The position numbers and the translations under genes are program-made. The notes beneath the pieces are model-generated. The model was not told the DNA's origin, did no database searches, and saw only the letters and a list, made by a program, of their open reading frames with translations. DNA of 64,000 nt from Neorhizobium sp. SOG26. GTDB taxonomy: Bacteria > Pseudomonadota > Alphaproteobacteria > Rhizobiales > Rhizobiaceae. The stretch is taken from positions 62,001-126,000 of the forward strand of contig NZ_CP025512.1 in assembly GCF_003491345.1 (NCBI RefSeq), written 5' to 3'. Positions 52,266-61,703 of the stretch are shown piece after piece (within the stretch, counting starts at the first letter, position 1; every line of letters starts with the position of its first letter).

Positions 52266-52355
52266 ATAAGATTGCCATAGCGCCGTGGGCCGCTTGCGTC
52301 AATGGCAAGCATTTGGTTTTGTCGGCCCCTGAAAATATGGGAGCCAAGGGTGAGC

Positions 52356-53450
52356 ATGATGGCTCGGACAACGGGAATTCTGGCCGACCGCGCGGTTGCG
52401 GAACTGTTTGAAACGAAGCGGTTGATTGCCGAGAAGGAACTGGATCGCGATCAGATCCAGCCGGCAAGCCTCGACCTGCGCCTGGGCGCCAAGGCATTCC
52501 GCGTGCGTGCGAGCTTCATGCCGGGCCCGAACAGCCTCGTTTCGGACAAGCTCGACCGGTTGAGCCTGCATGTGATCGACCTGTCGGAAGGCGCGGTGCT
52601 TGAAACCGGCTGCGTCTACATCGTGCCGTTGATGGAGCGTCTCGACCTGCCGGCCAACATGTCGGCCTCTGCAAACCCCAAGAGCTCCACCGGCCGCCTC
52701 GACATCTTCACCCGCGTCATCACCGATTACGCGCAGGAGTTCGACAAGATCCCGGCCGGTTATTGCGGCCCTCTCTACCTCGAAATCTCGCCGCGCACCT
52801 TCCCGATCGTCGTGCGTCGCGGTTCGCGCCTGTCGCAGATCCGCTTCCGCATCGGCAACGCGCTCCTGAGCGAGCCGGATCTCCTGCAGCTCCACAATGA
52901 CGAAACGCTTGTGGCGTCGGCAAAACCGAACATCTCCGGCGGCGGCATTGCGCTGTCGATCGACCTTGCTGGCGACAAGGCAGGCCTGATCGGCTACCGC
53001 GGCAAGCACCACACGGCCGTGGTCGACGTCGACAAGAAGGCCCAGCACGACATCTTCGATTTCTGGGAGCCACTCTACAGCCGCGGCCGCAACGAACTGA
53101 TCCTCGATCCGGACGAATTCTATATCCTCGTCTCGCGCGAGGCCGTGCATGTGCCGCCGCTTTATGCTGCCGAGATGACACCCTTCGACCCGCTGGTGGG
53201 CGAATTCCGCGTCCATTACGCCGGCTTCTTTGATCCGGGCTTCGGCCACGAGGCCGCCGGGGGCAGGGGAAGCCGCGCCGTGCTTGAAGTGCGCAGCCAC
53301 GAAGTGCCCTTCATCCTCGAAGACGGCCAGATCGTCGGCCGCCTGGTCTACGAGCATATGCTCGAACGGCCGGAAGGACTTTACGGCTCCGGTCTTGGGT
53401 CCAATTACCAGGCGCAGGGACTGAAACTCTCGAAGCACTTCCGCTCCTGA
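52356..53450 (+). CDS. dcd: Two-domain 2'-deoxycytidine 5'-triphosphate deaminase
   Basis: A 364-residue dCTP deaminase of the double-length alphaproteobacterial type (PF06559-like). It has two dUTPase-fold halves. The first has QIQPASLDLRLGAKAFRVRASF and SASANPKSSTGRLDIFTRVI; the second has HAAEMTPFDP-like AAEMTPFDPLVGEFRVHYAGFFDPGFG and VLEVRSHEVPFILEDGQIVGRLVYE. It supplies dUTP for thymidylate synthesis. AAGGGTG lies about 6 nt before the ATG pair at 52356/52359. It is divergent from metZ. Confidence 0.88.
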   Translation: MMARTTGILADRAVAELFETKRLIAEKELDRDQIQPASLDLRLGAKAFRVRASFMPGPNSLVSDKLDRLSLHVIDLSEGAVLETGCVYIVPLMERLDLPANMSASANPKSSTGRLDIFTRVITDYAQEFDKIPAGYCGPLYLEISPRTFPIVVRRGSRLSQIRFRIGNALLSEPDLLQLHNDETLVASAKPNISGGGIALSIDLAGDKAGLIGYRGKHHTAVVDVDKKAQHDIFDFWEPLYSRGRNELILDPDEFYILVSREAVHVPPLYAAEMTPFDPLVGEFRVHYAGFFDPGFGHEAAGGRGSRAVLEVRSHEVPFILEDGQIVGRLVYEHMLERPEGLYGSGLGSNYQAQGLKLSKHFRS

Positions 53451-53503
53451 GCAGCATCCGGTGCTTGACAGCCGCCGGCTTCTGTTGGACATCTGACGCG
53501 TCG

Positions 53504-53577
53504 GCGGGTGTAGCTCAATGGTAGAGCAGCAGCTTCCCAAGCTGAATACGAGGGTTCGATTCCCTTCACCCGCTCCA
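53504..53577 (+). tRNA. tRNA-Gly (anticodon CCC)
   Basis: A 74-nt cloverleaf: acceptor GCGGGTG/CACCCGC, D-arm GCTC/GAGC, anticodon loop TTCCCAA (anticodon CCC), T-loop TTCGATT, encoded CCA. The outermost anticodon-stem pair is G-A, a mismatch. Confidence 0.95.
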
Positions 53578-53694
53578 GATTCTCCACCAAATATCATCAT
53601 CAGGTCCACGCGCGGTGGTGCGCCGGCGGACCTGCCCTATCTCCTCCCATCAGAGACTGCCGCGAGGCAGAGGTGAAGTTGCAAGGGAGGACAC

Positions 53695-53883
53695 ATGACC
53701 CCGGAAGAGCGTATCCAGCGTCACGAAGAAACCATCGAGCGCCTGCGTGCTGACATCGAGTGGCTGCACCAGACCGGCTTCTGGACCGAGGCCGCCACGA
53801 ACGAGGAACTGATCAGGGAGATCGAAGGCGTCGCGAGCCTCTACCTGTCGATCATCAAGGAACTGTCGCGTCCGCCGGGCTGA
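53695..53883 (+). CDS. Small coiled-coil protein, 62 aa
   Basis: A 62-residue charged helical protein starting MTPEERIQRHEETIERLRADIEWLHQTGFW. A strong GGGAGGA site lies 5 nt before the ATG. Heptad-like spacing suggests a short coiled coil; no membrane segment or known domain is seen. It lies 117 bp past tRNA-Gly. A CAGGTCC/GGACCTG inverted repeat (53601-53634) stands between them. Function unknown. Confidence 0.75.
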   Translation: MTPEERIQRHEETIERLRADIEWLHQTGFWTEAATNEELIREIEGVASLYLSIIKELSRPPG

Positions 53884-53919
53884 CGGCCGGGTTATGGAGT
53901 TGGCGCCTAAACCGGCGCC

Positions 53920-55842
53920 TTAATCCGCCGGCTTTCTCGACGGAATGTGCGGCGTCTTGTTCCAGTAGAACGGCTTGAAACGCAATTCGTAGACCGCTCT
54001 CCAGGCGGCTCCCGAAATCATCAGCCAGTAGATCGGCAACCACCGCCAGCGGCGCCCGATCCTGGTTTTCTCAGTCGTGGTCATGGTGCTCATGCCGAGC
54101 GCCAGAAACAGGGTATAGCTGCCGAGGATATTGGTGAGGTCGATGCCGAAAAGCACCGCGGCATCGAGCGGAAGCTCGCTTGTCGGCGCCTGGAGCATGG
54201 CCGCGATCCCCATGCCGATGAACAGGAAGATCAGCGGATGCAGCAGCGAGGACATCAGCATGCCGCCAATCATCAACTGGAAGATCAAAAAGGCGCCCAG
54301 TCCCATCTCCCGCACCAGCCGTTGCGGTGCGCGCATCAACACCAGCCATGTCTGCAGCCAGCCCTTGAACCAGCGGCTGCGCTGGCCGATCCAGACCTTC
54401 GCCGTCACTGGCGCGTCTTCGAACGTATGGCGCATCAAGGTCTCGGACCGGTAGCCCAGACGGTAGAGCCGCATGCCGAGATCGGCATCTTCGGTGACGT
54501 TGAACGGATCCCAGCCACCCACCTCGCGCAGCACCTCGGTCCGGAAATGGTTGGAGGTGCCACCGAGCGGCAAGGGCAGCCGCAGGCTCGCCAGCATCGG
54601 CAGCAGTCGCCGGAATAGCGCGCAATACTCCATGGAGAAGTTCGCGCTGATCCAGCTGTCCCTGGCATTGCTGATGATCAGCGGCGCCTGCAGGCAGGCT
54701 ATACGCTTCGGCACATTGCGGAAGTGACGATAGGCCTCGCGCAATTGCTGCGGATGCGGGCGATCTTCCGCATCATAGACGGCGAGAAACTCTCCGCGGG
54801 CGGCGGCAAGCGCGTAGGTCAGCGCCTTCGGTTTGGTGCGCGGACCGAAATCCGGCACCTCGACAATCTCGAAATGCGGCTCCAGCCGCAGTGCCCGCAG
54901 CGCGTCGATCGTCTCGCGGTCATCCGCCTCGCAAACGAGCTTGATGTCGAGAAGCGACCGCGGCCACTCGATCCGCCGCAGGCTCTCGATCAATTGTGCC
55001 GCCACCTCTGCCTCGTGGTAAAGCGCCACCATCACCGTGTATCGTGGCAGCGGCCCGCTCGGCTCCTGGCGGTAACGCTCGATCTGCGTATTAGAGCCGA
55101 GCCCGATGGGCGCGAAACGCAATAAAAGCGAGGCGAAGAAGGTGAGCGACAGCGTCACATGCAGGATGTAGAGCGTTTCGAACGGCGCCACCACCAGGGC
55201 TGAAAGCAGCACCGCAAGCGCCAGGCCCCCATAAAAGCCCTGGCGCCCGGTCATCACCGTTCGGGCGGAAAAATCCGGCGTGCGATCGAAAAGGTCGGTG
55301 ACGGTATGGCGGACGCGGCGCTGCGCCCCCGCCCTCCACACGGCCTCGCGAATGGCAGATGGGGTGGTAACCACCAGGTTCTGCCGCAACTGCGGCATCA
55401 CCTCGAGCGAGGCGGCGCGGTCTGCGAGCGTTGCAGCTTCCGGCACCATCGCCGTCTGCCGCGGCCGATACTGATAATGGATGCTGACCTGCAGCGGACG
55501 CTGGAACTGCGTGTCGAGATTGAGAATATCGAGCACGCTGTCGGGGTCGATCCGGTCGACAAAGGGCAGGCGAAGGAAGCGCGCCATCGCCCCGTAATAG
55601 GCTTTCTCGGTCACCAGCCCGCTGTGAAGCAGTTCGTCTTCGAGGCTCGTTCCGTGTTGTTCGGCTTTCAAGGAAAGCGAGGCGAGCAGCGGCTTGGAGA
55701 AACCGAGCGCCCGTAGCGCGAGGTAGGAGGGGTCGTCGGGTGCAGCCGCCTGTACCCCGTCGGGCTCGAGCGGTTCGGCAGGTGGCGCCGGCGTCAGATC
55801 TTGCGGCGACTGCGGCGCCGGTGGATATTCCCCTAAACGCAT
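53920..55842 (-). CDS. GT2 family membrane glycosyltransferase with N-terminal GspE/MshEN-like domain
   Basis: The 640-residue protein has three parts. Residues about 38-100 (YLALRALGFSKPLLASLSLK...GLVTEKAYYGAMARFLRLPFVD) resemble the GspE-N/MshEN fold. Two membrane helices follow (about 200-250). The GT2 domain has VMVALYHEAEVAAQLIESL, KLVCEADD, VYDAEDRPHP (DxD), TEDADLGMRL and the processive QRSRWFKGW motif; four C-terminal membrane helices end it. E. coli NfrB combines the same modules in another order. Export of a beta-linked surface glycan is plausible. No partner polysaccharide genes adjoin it. Confidence 0.85.
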   Translation of the reverse strand: MRLGEYPPAPQSPQDLTPAPPAEPLEPDGVQAAAPDDPSYLALRALGFSKPLLASLSLKAEQHGTSLEDELLHSGLVTEKAYYGAMARFLRLPFVDRIDPDSVLDILNLDTQFQRPLQVSIHYQYRPRQTAMVPEAATLADRAASLEVMPQLRQNLVVTTPSAIREAVWRAGAQRRVRHTVTDLFDRTPDFSARTVMTGRQGFYGGLALAVLLSALVVAPFETLYILHVTLSLTFFASLLLRFAPIGLGSNTQIERYRQEPSGPLPRYTVMVALYHEAEVAAQLIESLRRIEWPRSLLDIKLVCEADDRETIDALRALRLEPHFEIVEVPDFGPRTKPKALTYALAAARGEFLAVYDAEDRPHPQQLREAYRHFRNVPKRIACLQAPLIISNARDSWISANFSMEYCALFRRLLPMLASLRLPLPLGGTSNHFRTEVLREVGGWDPFNVTEDADLGMRLYRLGYRSETLMRHTFEDAPVTAKVWIGQRSRWFKGWLQTWLVLMRAPQRLVREMGLGAFLIFQLMIGGMLMSSLLHPLIFLFIGMGIAAMLQAPTSELPLDAAVLFGIDLTNILGSYTLFLALGMSTMTTTEKTRIGRRWRWLPIYWLMISGAAWRAVYELRFKPFYWNKTPHIPSRKPAD

Positions 55843-55901
55843 GACTCTGTTACACCGCCCGCAAGTGGATAATCCACCCTGTCCTGTTAAGGATCATAAA
55901 C

Positions 55902-56798
55902 ATGCCCGCTTGGAGCGCATCCCTCAAAAGTTTGGGGTTTCTTAACCTTTCGCCGCTCCGTCTCATCAAGGCGGGCCTGTTTTCCGGCCTACTACTGGCA
56001 AGTCACATCCCGGCATCCGCCGCGGAAGAAACCATGCTTCCGCTGATGTTTGACGCGCGCGAGCGCCTGTCGCGGCCGGATCTCTCGTCCGTGGTGCGTG
56101 TCCGTATCCTCACCAGCGCCGATTTCCCGCCCTTCAACTTTGCGGACCAGACCGGACGGCTTGCCGGCTTTAACGTTGATCTCGCCCGCGAGATCTGCAC
56201 CGAGCTGAAGATCGAGGCCAAGTGCCAGATCCAGGCCATGCCCTTTGATGAGCTGGAAAAGGCGCTGGAAAGCGGCGCCGGCGAGGCGGTGATGGCCGGC
56301 ATCGCGATCACGCCGGAGCGGCGCACGCGGTTCAACTTCACCCGCCCATATCTCGGCATCCCGGCGCGTTTTGCCCGGCACAAGGAGGTCAAGCTGGAAG
56401 GCCCCGCCGCGACCGCATTGGCCGAAAAGACTGTCGGCGTCGTCGGTGGCACGACCCATGAGGCGATGCTGAAGGCCTTCTTCCCGAAGCTCACCCCAAA
56501 ACCGTTCGACAATGCCGATGCCATGCTTGAGGCGTTGAAGTCGCATCAGGTGGATGCGGTGTTTGCAGATGGCTTGCGGCTGCCCTTCTGGGTCGCCGGC
56601 GAAGCATCGGCCAACTGCTGCGCCCTGTTCGACGGGCCTTATCTGTCGGAGAAGTTCCTGGGGGAAGGGGTGGCGGTCATGCTCGCCAAGAGTGATCCGT
56701 TGCTTCCCGCCGCCTTCGATCAGGCCTTGAGCGTCCTGTCGCGCAACGGCCGGCTACAGGATATCTACCTGCGTTATTTCCCGCACGGTCTCTATTAG
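55902..56798 (+). CDS. ABC-type amino-acid-like solute-binding protein (family 3), orphan
   Basis: A 298-residue periplasmic protein with an N-terminal membrane/signal stretch (LIKAGLFSGLLLASHIPASAAEE). The family-3 fold shows in VRILTSADFPPFNFADQTGRLAGFNVDLAREICTEL, AGIAITPERRTRFNFTRPYL and VGVVGGTTHEAML. These bind polar amino acids or act as sensors. No permease or ATPase gene adjoins it. It is divergent from the GT2 gene with only 59 bp between starts, so shared control is possible. Confidence 0.88.
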   Translation: MPAWSASLKSLGFLNLSPLRLIKAGLFSGLLLASHIPASAAEETMLPLMFDARERLSRPDLSSVVRVRILTSADFPPFNFADQTGRLAGFNVDLAREICTELKIEAKCQIQAMPFDELEKALESGAGEAVMAGIAITPERRTRFNFTRPYLGIPARFARHKEVKLEGPAATALAEKTVGVVGGTTHEAMLKAFFPKLTPKPFDNADAMLEALKSHQVDAVFADGLRLPFWVAGEASANCCALFDGPYLSEKFLGEGVAVMLAKSDPLLPAAFDQALSVLSRNGRLQDIYLRYFPHGLY

Positions 56799-56829
56799 GC
56801 CGCAGCCCGAGGCATATATTCCTGTCTGC

Positions 56830-57495
56830 TTATTGGCTGGCCCAGATGATCCGCGCCATCCAGTCCACTTCGGCCAGATCAAAGCTGCGGTTCGGGTGCT
56901 CGGGGTTGAGCGACACCAGTTCCACCGTCTTCGCCGTCTGGCGGGCGAGCACCTTGGCCATCACCTCGCCCTCCTTCGTCTTCAGCACCACGCGGTCGCC
57001 GCGCCGCACCTGGGCGCCCGGCTCGACGATCAGCACGTCGCCGTCGCGGTAGAGCGGCATCATGGATTCGCCCTGGACTTCCAGCGCATAAACCCCGCTC
57101 TTGCGGGACGGGTCGACCGGAAACTCAACGACATCCCAGCCTTGGCCGGCGGGAAAACCACCGTCGTCGAAAAAACCGCCGGCACCCGCCTGGGCAAATC
57201 CGAGCAGGGGAATGGTCCCGCCCTGCGGCGGGAAGTTCCCCTCGGGCAGCACGTTGCGGCCGCCCGCCGAAGGCAGGTAGCTCATGAACTGGTCGACGGT
57301 CGCGCCCGTCGCCTCCAGGACCTTGGCAATCGATTCCGTCGAGGGCCAGCGCAGCCGCCCGTCAGGCCCCAAACGCTTGGATTTGTTGAAGGACGTCGGG
57401 TCGAGTCCCGCCCGTCGGGCAAGCCCGGAAGGCGTTAGTTGATGGCGTTCGGCAAGCGTATCGATCGCGTTCCAGATCGTATCGTGTGACAACAT
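56830..57495 (-). CDS. HTH/S24-peptidase transcriptional regulator (LexA/CI-like)
   Basis: A 221-residue regulator. An N-terminal helix-turn-helix (LTPSGLARRAGLDPTSFNKSKR) precedes an S24 peptidase domain. The catalytic Ser is in QGESMMPLYRDGD (about residue 143) and the Lys in VVLKTKEGEVMAKV (about 181). The usual Ala-Gly cleavage site may be AQAGAGG. Such proteins respond to RecA or act as non-cleaved repressors. No prophage is nearby, so this is probably a host regulator. Single gene, with 31 bp to the convergent solute-binding protein gene. Confidence 0.87.
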   Translation of the reverse strand: MLSHDTIWNAIDTLAERHQLTPSGLARRAGLDPTSFNKSKRLGPDGRLRWPSTESIAKVLEATGATVDQFMSYLPSAGGRNVLPEGNFPPQGGTIPLLGFAQAGAGGFFDDGGFPAGQGWDVVEFPVDPSRKSGVYALEVQGESMMPLYRDGDVLIVEPGAQVRRGDRVVLKTKEGEVMAKVLARQTAKTVELVSLNPEHPNRSFDLAEVDWMARIIWASQ

Positions 57496-57664
57496 CTTGA
57501 CCGTAACCCGTGATCGGCAGACGCCTGAACCCCCAGCCGTCGCGACACTTCCAAGCGAAACCTGCCCTGCATCTCATGCCGATGCCCAGAGCCTACCCCC
57601 TAAATGTAGCGGGGGCAGCGTGTTCCGTAAAGGGTCTTAGAGGAATAAAATCCTGTATCGAAAG

Positions 57665-58312
57665 TCAGGCCACGAGCGCCGTATTGATCTTGCTGAGCTT
57701 GATCACTGCCTGGGTGCGGCTGTCGACATTGAGCTTCAAGAGGATGGCCGAGACATGCGCCTTGATGGTGGCTTCCGAGACGCCAAGCTCGTAGGCGATC
57801 TGCTTATTGAGCAGCCCTTCGCCCAGCATGGCGAGCACGCGGCTCTGCTGGGGCGTGAGCGTCTTCAGCCTTTCTACCAGATCGGTCATGCCGGGGTCTT
57901 CTTCCACTGCGGAAAGGTCCGTCTTCGGCGCCCATATATCGCCTTCCAGCACGGCATGGATGCCGGAGCGGATGTCGTCGAGGCCCGAGGATTTGGAGAT
58001 GAAGCCGGAAGCCCCGAGATCGAGCGCACGGCGCACAGTCGCGCCGTCGTCGGTCGCGGACACGATCACGATCGGCAGCGCGGAGAATTCGGCCCTGAGA
58101 CTCATCAAGCCGGAAAAGCCGCTGACGCCGGGCATCGCAAGGTCCAGCAGCATGAGATCCGTATCGGTATTGCTTTGGGCGGCACGTCGGGCGGCTTCGA
58201 AATCGCCGGCCTCGATGATCACCAGCTCTTCCGCCATGCCTTGAAGAGCCTGGCTCAGCGCACCGCGAAACAGAGGGTGGTCGTCTGCAATGATGATTGT
58301 CAGTGTCTGCAT
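57665..58312 (-). CDS. LuxR/NarL-type response regulator
   Basis: A 215-residue two-domain regulator. The receiver has IIADDHPLFRGAL, the phospho-acceptor Asp in LMLLDLAMPGVSG (about residue 56) and FISKSSG. The output domain is LTPQQSRVLAMLGEGLLNKQIAYELGVSEATIKAHVSAILLKLNV, the classic LuxR helix-turn-helix. GGAGGGGG precedes ATG 58312. No kinase gene is beside it; whether the orphan kinase at 3.6 kb is its partner cannot be told. A 17-bp tandem repeat lies 66-100 bp upstream of the start. Confidence 0.92.
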   Translation of the reverse strand: MQTLTIIIADDHPLFRGALSQALQGMAEELVIIEAGDFEAARRAAQSNTDTDLMLLDLAMPGVSGFSGLMSLRAEFSALPIVIVSATDDGATVRRALDLGASGFISKSSGLDDIRSGIHAVLEGDIWAPKTDLSAVEEDPGMTDLVERLKTLTPQQSRVLAMLGEGLLNKQIAYELGVSEATIKAHVSAILLKLNVDSRTQAVIKLSKINTALVA

Positions 58313-58377
58313 GCCCACGCCCCCTCCCAAGAGCATAGTCGTGCTGCCTCTAGTAACGGAGGTTGTAAACCTCTCGT

Positions 58378-58412
58378 CCCGCAGACACAAGTAGCCCCGC
58401 AGACACAAGTAG
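58378..58412. repeat. 17-bp tandem direct repeat
   Basis: CCCGCAGACACAAGTAG occurs twice, at 58378 and 58396, separated by one C. A GAGGTT/AACCTC inverted repeat (58359-58373) lies just before it. It ends 5 bp before the stop of the upstream leftward gene. Confidence 0.85.
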
Positions 58413-58417
58413 AACAG

Positions 58418-58849
58418 TCACGTGCGGTCCGGCTGCGGTTTCTGGGCGTCCCGCTTGTCTTGAAACTCGCCGACAATGCCCATGAAGGTGCGCAGGAACC
58501 GTTCCATGATCGAAAGCGACCGGTCGACTTCTTCATCGGTGGGCAGCGCATTGGGCGGCGTGTGGCTCAGGCGCTCCTCGAGCGCCGTCACCCGTTTTTC
58601 AAGCCGCTCCAGTTCCTGTTCGTAGGCAGCCCGCTCATCCGGCTGCATCCGGCAGGCCAGTACGCCGTTCTCGTCGCGGCAAAGTGTCATGGCGCCCGTC
58701 TGCGTGTCGAGCCGCACCACGCCCTTTTCGGTCCGCTCCAGCTGGAAGCGATTGGTAGAAGGCGCCGAATCTGCTTTTGTCTCAGCCTGTTGCGCATGCG
58801 CACTGACCGACAGCAGAAGCGCGATCGGGATCGAGAGAGCCAGTTTCAT
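58418..58849 (-). CDS. Exported coiled-coil protein of unknown function
   Basis: A 143-residue precursor with a signal peptide (MKLALSIPIALLLSVSAHAQ). The mature part has a RFQLERTEKGVVRLDTQTGAMTLCRDENGVLACRMQPDE segment, where two Cys may pair, and a heptad coiled coil (YEQELERLEKRVTALEERL). The first segment is common in rhizobial periplasmic proteins, but I cannot name a family. GAGGAGGA lies about 8 nt before ATG 58849. It lies 105 bp upstream of the response-regulator gene, same strand. Confidence 0.8.
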   Translation of the reverse strand: MKLALSIPIALLLSVSAHAQQAETKADSAPSTNRFQLERTEKGVVRLDTQTGAMTLCRDENGVLACRMQPDERAAYEQELERLEKRVTALEERLSHTPPNALPTDEEVDRSLSIMERFLRTFMGIVGEFQDKRDAQKPQPDRT

Positions 58850-58933
58850 CTTGCAGTCCTCCTCATGGTTCCGGTGGACAAGCGCCGGGCTTTGCGGCAA
58901 ACGGTCCGACAACAAGAGATCTGCCGGAAGCTG

Positions 58934-59284
58934 ATGATGACGGATATAGTGTACAAGATCGTGCCGGAAACGCTCTGGCGCCAGGCCAAGGAAACAGGCG
59001 TTTTCGAAGGCGCTGAGATCGACCGCAAGGATGGCTACATCCATCTGTCGACCGGAACGCAGGCCAAGGAAACGGCGCGGCTGCATTTTGCCGGCGTCAC
59101 CGGGCTGATCCTGGTGGCGCTCAACGTCCATGCCTTGGGCGACGCCCTGAAGTTCGAGCCCTCGCGCGGCGGCGACCTCTTTCCGCATCTCTATGCGCCG
59201 CTGTCGCTGAAGGCGGTGCTCTGGGAAATGCCGCTGCTCGTCGGCGTGGATGGCGAGCATGCCTTTCCGGAGAAAATGCCGTGA
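58934..59284 (+). CDS. DUF952 protein
   Basis: A 116-residue protein of the DUF952 family: [47 protein letters not shown] and [18 protein letters not shown]. The fold resembles ADP-ribosyl-transferase-like small domains; no activity is assigned. Its stop overlaps the GTG start of pyrD by 4 bp, the usual DUF952-pyrD order in Rhizobiales. Two ATGs in tandem (58934, 58937); the second has the better GGAAG spacing. Confidence 0.88.
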   Translation: MMTDIVYKIVPETLWRQAKETGVFEGAEIDRKDGYIHLSTGTQAKETARLHFAGVTGLILVALNVHALGDALKFEPSRGGDLFPHLYAPLSLKAVLWEMPLLVGVDGEHAFPEKMP

Positions 59285-60372
59285 TCGGCCGCCTGGCCGG
59301 GATAGCCTCCCGTGGTCTCTTCACCTTTGATCCGGAAACGGCCCATGGCCTGTCGATCAAGGCGCTGAAAAGCGGCCTCATCCCGCCCTGCCGCCTGGCC
59401 GAGGATCCGCGGCTGGTGCAGACGGTGGCCGGCATCCGCTTCCCAAATCCGATTGGCCTTGCCGCCGGTTATGACAAGAATGCCGAGGTTCCGGATGCCA
59501 TGTTGCGGCTCGGTTTCGGCTTCACGGAAGTCGGCACGCTGACGCCGAAGCCCCAGGCCGGCAACGACAAGCCCCGCATCTTCCGCCTCATCGAAGACCG
59601 CGGCGTCATCAACCGTCTCGGCTTCAACAACGAAGGCCATGAGGCGGCACTCCGGCGGCTTGCCGCGCGTGGCAAGGCGCCCGGCATCCTTGGCGTCAAC
59701 ATCGGCGCCAACAAGGACGCGTCAGATCGCATCGCCGATTATGTCGCCGGCATCGCCAGGTTTTATGCCCACGCCACCTATTTCACCGTCAACATCTCCT
59801 CGCCGAACACGCCGGGACTTCGCGATCTCCAGGCGCGGGAAAGCCTGAAGGCGCTGCTTGATGCCGTGCTTGCCGCACGGGCCGAGGAAGCCTTGCGGCA
59901 TGGCCGCTCGGTCCCGGTTTTCCTCAAGATCGCCCCGGACCTCACCGAAGAGGGGCTCGATGACATTGCCGCCGAAGCGGGCTCGCATCCGCTCGACGGG
60001 CTGATCGTCTCCAACACGACGCTGGCGCGCGACGGGCTGAAGAACCAGGTGGAGTCGAAGGAAACGGGTGGCCTCTCCGGCGCGCCCCTGTTCAAGCGGT
60101 CCACCGCCGTGCTTGCCAAGATGCGCCAGCGCGTCGGTGTCGACCTGCCGCTCATCGGTGTCGGCGGCGTTGGAAGCGCTGAGGATGCGCTGGAAAAGAT
60201 CCGCGCCGGCGCCGACCTCGTGCAGCTTTACTCCTGCATGGTCTATGAGGGGCCGGGCCTGGCGTCTGCCATCGTCAAGGGCCTGTCCGGCTTGCTGGAC
60301 CGGGAGAAGGTCTCAAGCATCCGGCAGCTGCGCGACAGCCGCGTCGATCAGTGGGCGGCGACGAAACTCTGA
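59281..60372 (+). CDS. pyrD: Dihydroorotate dehydrogenase (quinone)
   Basis: Class 2 membrane-associated flavoprotein that oxidises dihydroorotate to orotate with quinone. The 363 residues have the class 2 N-terminal helix pair ([24 protein letters not shown]), then [35 protein letters not shown] (catalytic Ser) and [13 protein letters not shown], plus the C-terminal [26 protein letters not shown] for FMN phosphate. It starts with GTG, coupled to DUF952 by a GTGA overlap. Its last 25 bp overlap the convergent MATE gene. Confidence 0.95.
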   Translation: MIGRLAGIASRGLFTFDPETAHGLSIKALKSGLIPPCRLAEDPRLVQTVAGIRFPNPIGLAAGYDKNAEVPDAMLRLGFGFTEVGTLTPKPQAGNDKPRIFRLIEDRGVINRLGFNNEGHEAALRRLAARGKAPGILGVNIGANKDASDRIADYVAGIARFYAHATYFTVNISSPNTPGLRDLQARESLKALLDAVLAARAEEALRHGRSVPVFLKIAPDLTEEGLDDIAAEAGSHPLDGLIVSNTTLARDGLKNQVESKETGGLSGAPLFKRSTAVLAKMRQRVGVDLPLIGVGGVGSAEDALEKIRAGADLVQLYSCMVYEGPGLASAIVKGLSGLLDREKVSSIRQLRDSRVDQWAATKL

Positions 60373-61700
60373 CGCGCCTTGCGCGGCACCATCGCGGCGA
60401 GGAAGAAGCCCCGCATCAGCAGGAACAGGTTGAGCGATAGCCACAGCCCGTGATTGCCGATCCATGGCACCAGCACCGCCAGGCTGGCGCAATAGCCGAC
60501 AAACGACAGCAGCATCATGTTGCGCATCTCGCGTGACCAGGTGGCGCCGATGAAGACGCCATCCATCTGGAATGCGAGAGCCCCCGTCAGGCCCGTCAGC
60601 GCCGCCCATCCGAGATAGACGTAGGCTTCCTGCCGCACCGTATCGGATGTCGTCAGCAGGTGGATGATCGGCTGGCCGAAGACGAGGAAGAACACACCGA
60701 CAGCCGCAGCCATCGCGAAGGACCAGAGGCCGGTGAGCTTCAGCGCCCGATCGAAGGATGGGCGGTATTGCGCACCCACGGCGCGACCCGCCAGTTGTTC
60801 GGCAGCCCCGGCCAGTCCGTCGAGGAAGAAGGCGGACAGCATGAAGATGTTCATCAGCACGGCATTGGCTGCCAGCGTCACGGCCCCGAAGCTTGATCCG
60901 ACGCGGGTAAGCAGCGTGAAGGCGGCGTTCAGCACCAGCGAGCGGATGAGAATATCCGCATTCATCTGGAACAGCTGTTTCAGCTTGGCCGGATCAAACA
61001 GCTCTGCGCGGCTTGGTCGTTCGCCGGAGCGAAACTCACGGCTAACCAGGGCCAGGCCGATGACGACGGCCGTGACTTCGGCGATCGCCGTCGACCAGGC
61101 GACGCCGGCGACACCATAACCAAGCACGAGGCCGAGCAGGATGGCGAGCACGATGTTCGTGCCGTTGAGGATGATCTGCAGCACCAGCCCCATCACGCCT
61201 TGGCCGCGCCCCAGCACGAAACCGAGGATGGCGAAGTTGGCGAAAGTCGCGGGGCTCGTCAGCACCCGGATGCCGAAATACTGGCGTGTCACGGCCGCGA
61301 CAGCGGGATCGCTTGTCATCAGGTCCGGCGCAAAGGCAAGGATCAGCGGCGCCAGCGCCAGCATCACGAGCCCAAGCGCCATTGCACTCAGCAGCGCTCG
61401 CCAGGACACCGCCTGTTGTTCGCGCCGGTCGCCGCGCCCGAAAGCCTGCGCCACGAGCCCGGTTGTCGAGGTGCGCAGGAAGCTCAAGCTTCCATAAATG
61501 AGGTCGAAGAGGATCGCGCCGATGGCAAGGCCCGCCAGCGCTTCCGGCTTGCCCAGATGCCCGACGACGGCCGTGTCTGTCAGGCCGAGCAGCGGTGTCG
61601 TGAGAAAACCGAGCGTCATCGGGATCGCGATGCCGAGCACCAGGCGGTGCGTCACGGGAAATGGCTTGATCGCGGTCGCTTCCGAGGATGCTTGCTGCAT
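60348..61700 (-). CDS. MATE-family efflux transporter (DinF-like)
   Basis: A 450-residue exporter with twelve membrane segments in two halves. Typical features are [31 protein letters not shown] at the N-terminus, [19 protein letters not shown], and [19 protein letters not shown] at the start of the second half. DinF-type MATEs use H+ or Na+ to expel cationic drugs. Its 3' end overlaps the convergent pyrD by 25 bp. The CAP lipoprotein gene ends 3 bp upstream of its start, so the two probably share a transcript. Confidence 0.92.
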   Translation of the reverse strand: MQQASSEATAIKPFPVTHRLVLGIAIPMTLGFLTTPLLGLTDTAVVGHLGKPEALAGLAIGAILFDLIYGSLSFLRTSTTGLVAQAFGRGDRREQQAVSWRALLSAMALGLVMLALAPLILAFAPDLMTSDPAVAAVTRQYFGIRVLTSPATFANFAILGFVLGRGQGVMGLVLQIILNGTNIVLAILLGLVLGYGVAGVAWSTAIAEVTAVVIGLALVSREFRSGERPSRAELFDPAKLKQLFQMNADILIRSLVLNAAFTLLTRVGSSFGAVTLAANAVLMNIFMLSAFFLDGLAGAAEQLAGRAVGAQYRPSFDRALKLTGLWSFAMAAAVGVFFLVFGQPIIHLLTTSDTVRQEAYVYLGWAALTGLTGALAFQMDGVFIGATWSREMRNMMLLSFVGYCASLAVLVPWIGNHGLWLSLNLFLLMRGFFLAAMVPRKARQSFVAAH

Positions 61701-61703
61701 GGT

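Noticed and set aside
53970-55800. Functional c-di-GMP site in the GT2 N-terminal domain
   Set aside because: The Arg and Gly expected in the RLGxx part of the MshEN motif are replaced, so c-di-GMP binding is not claimed.
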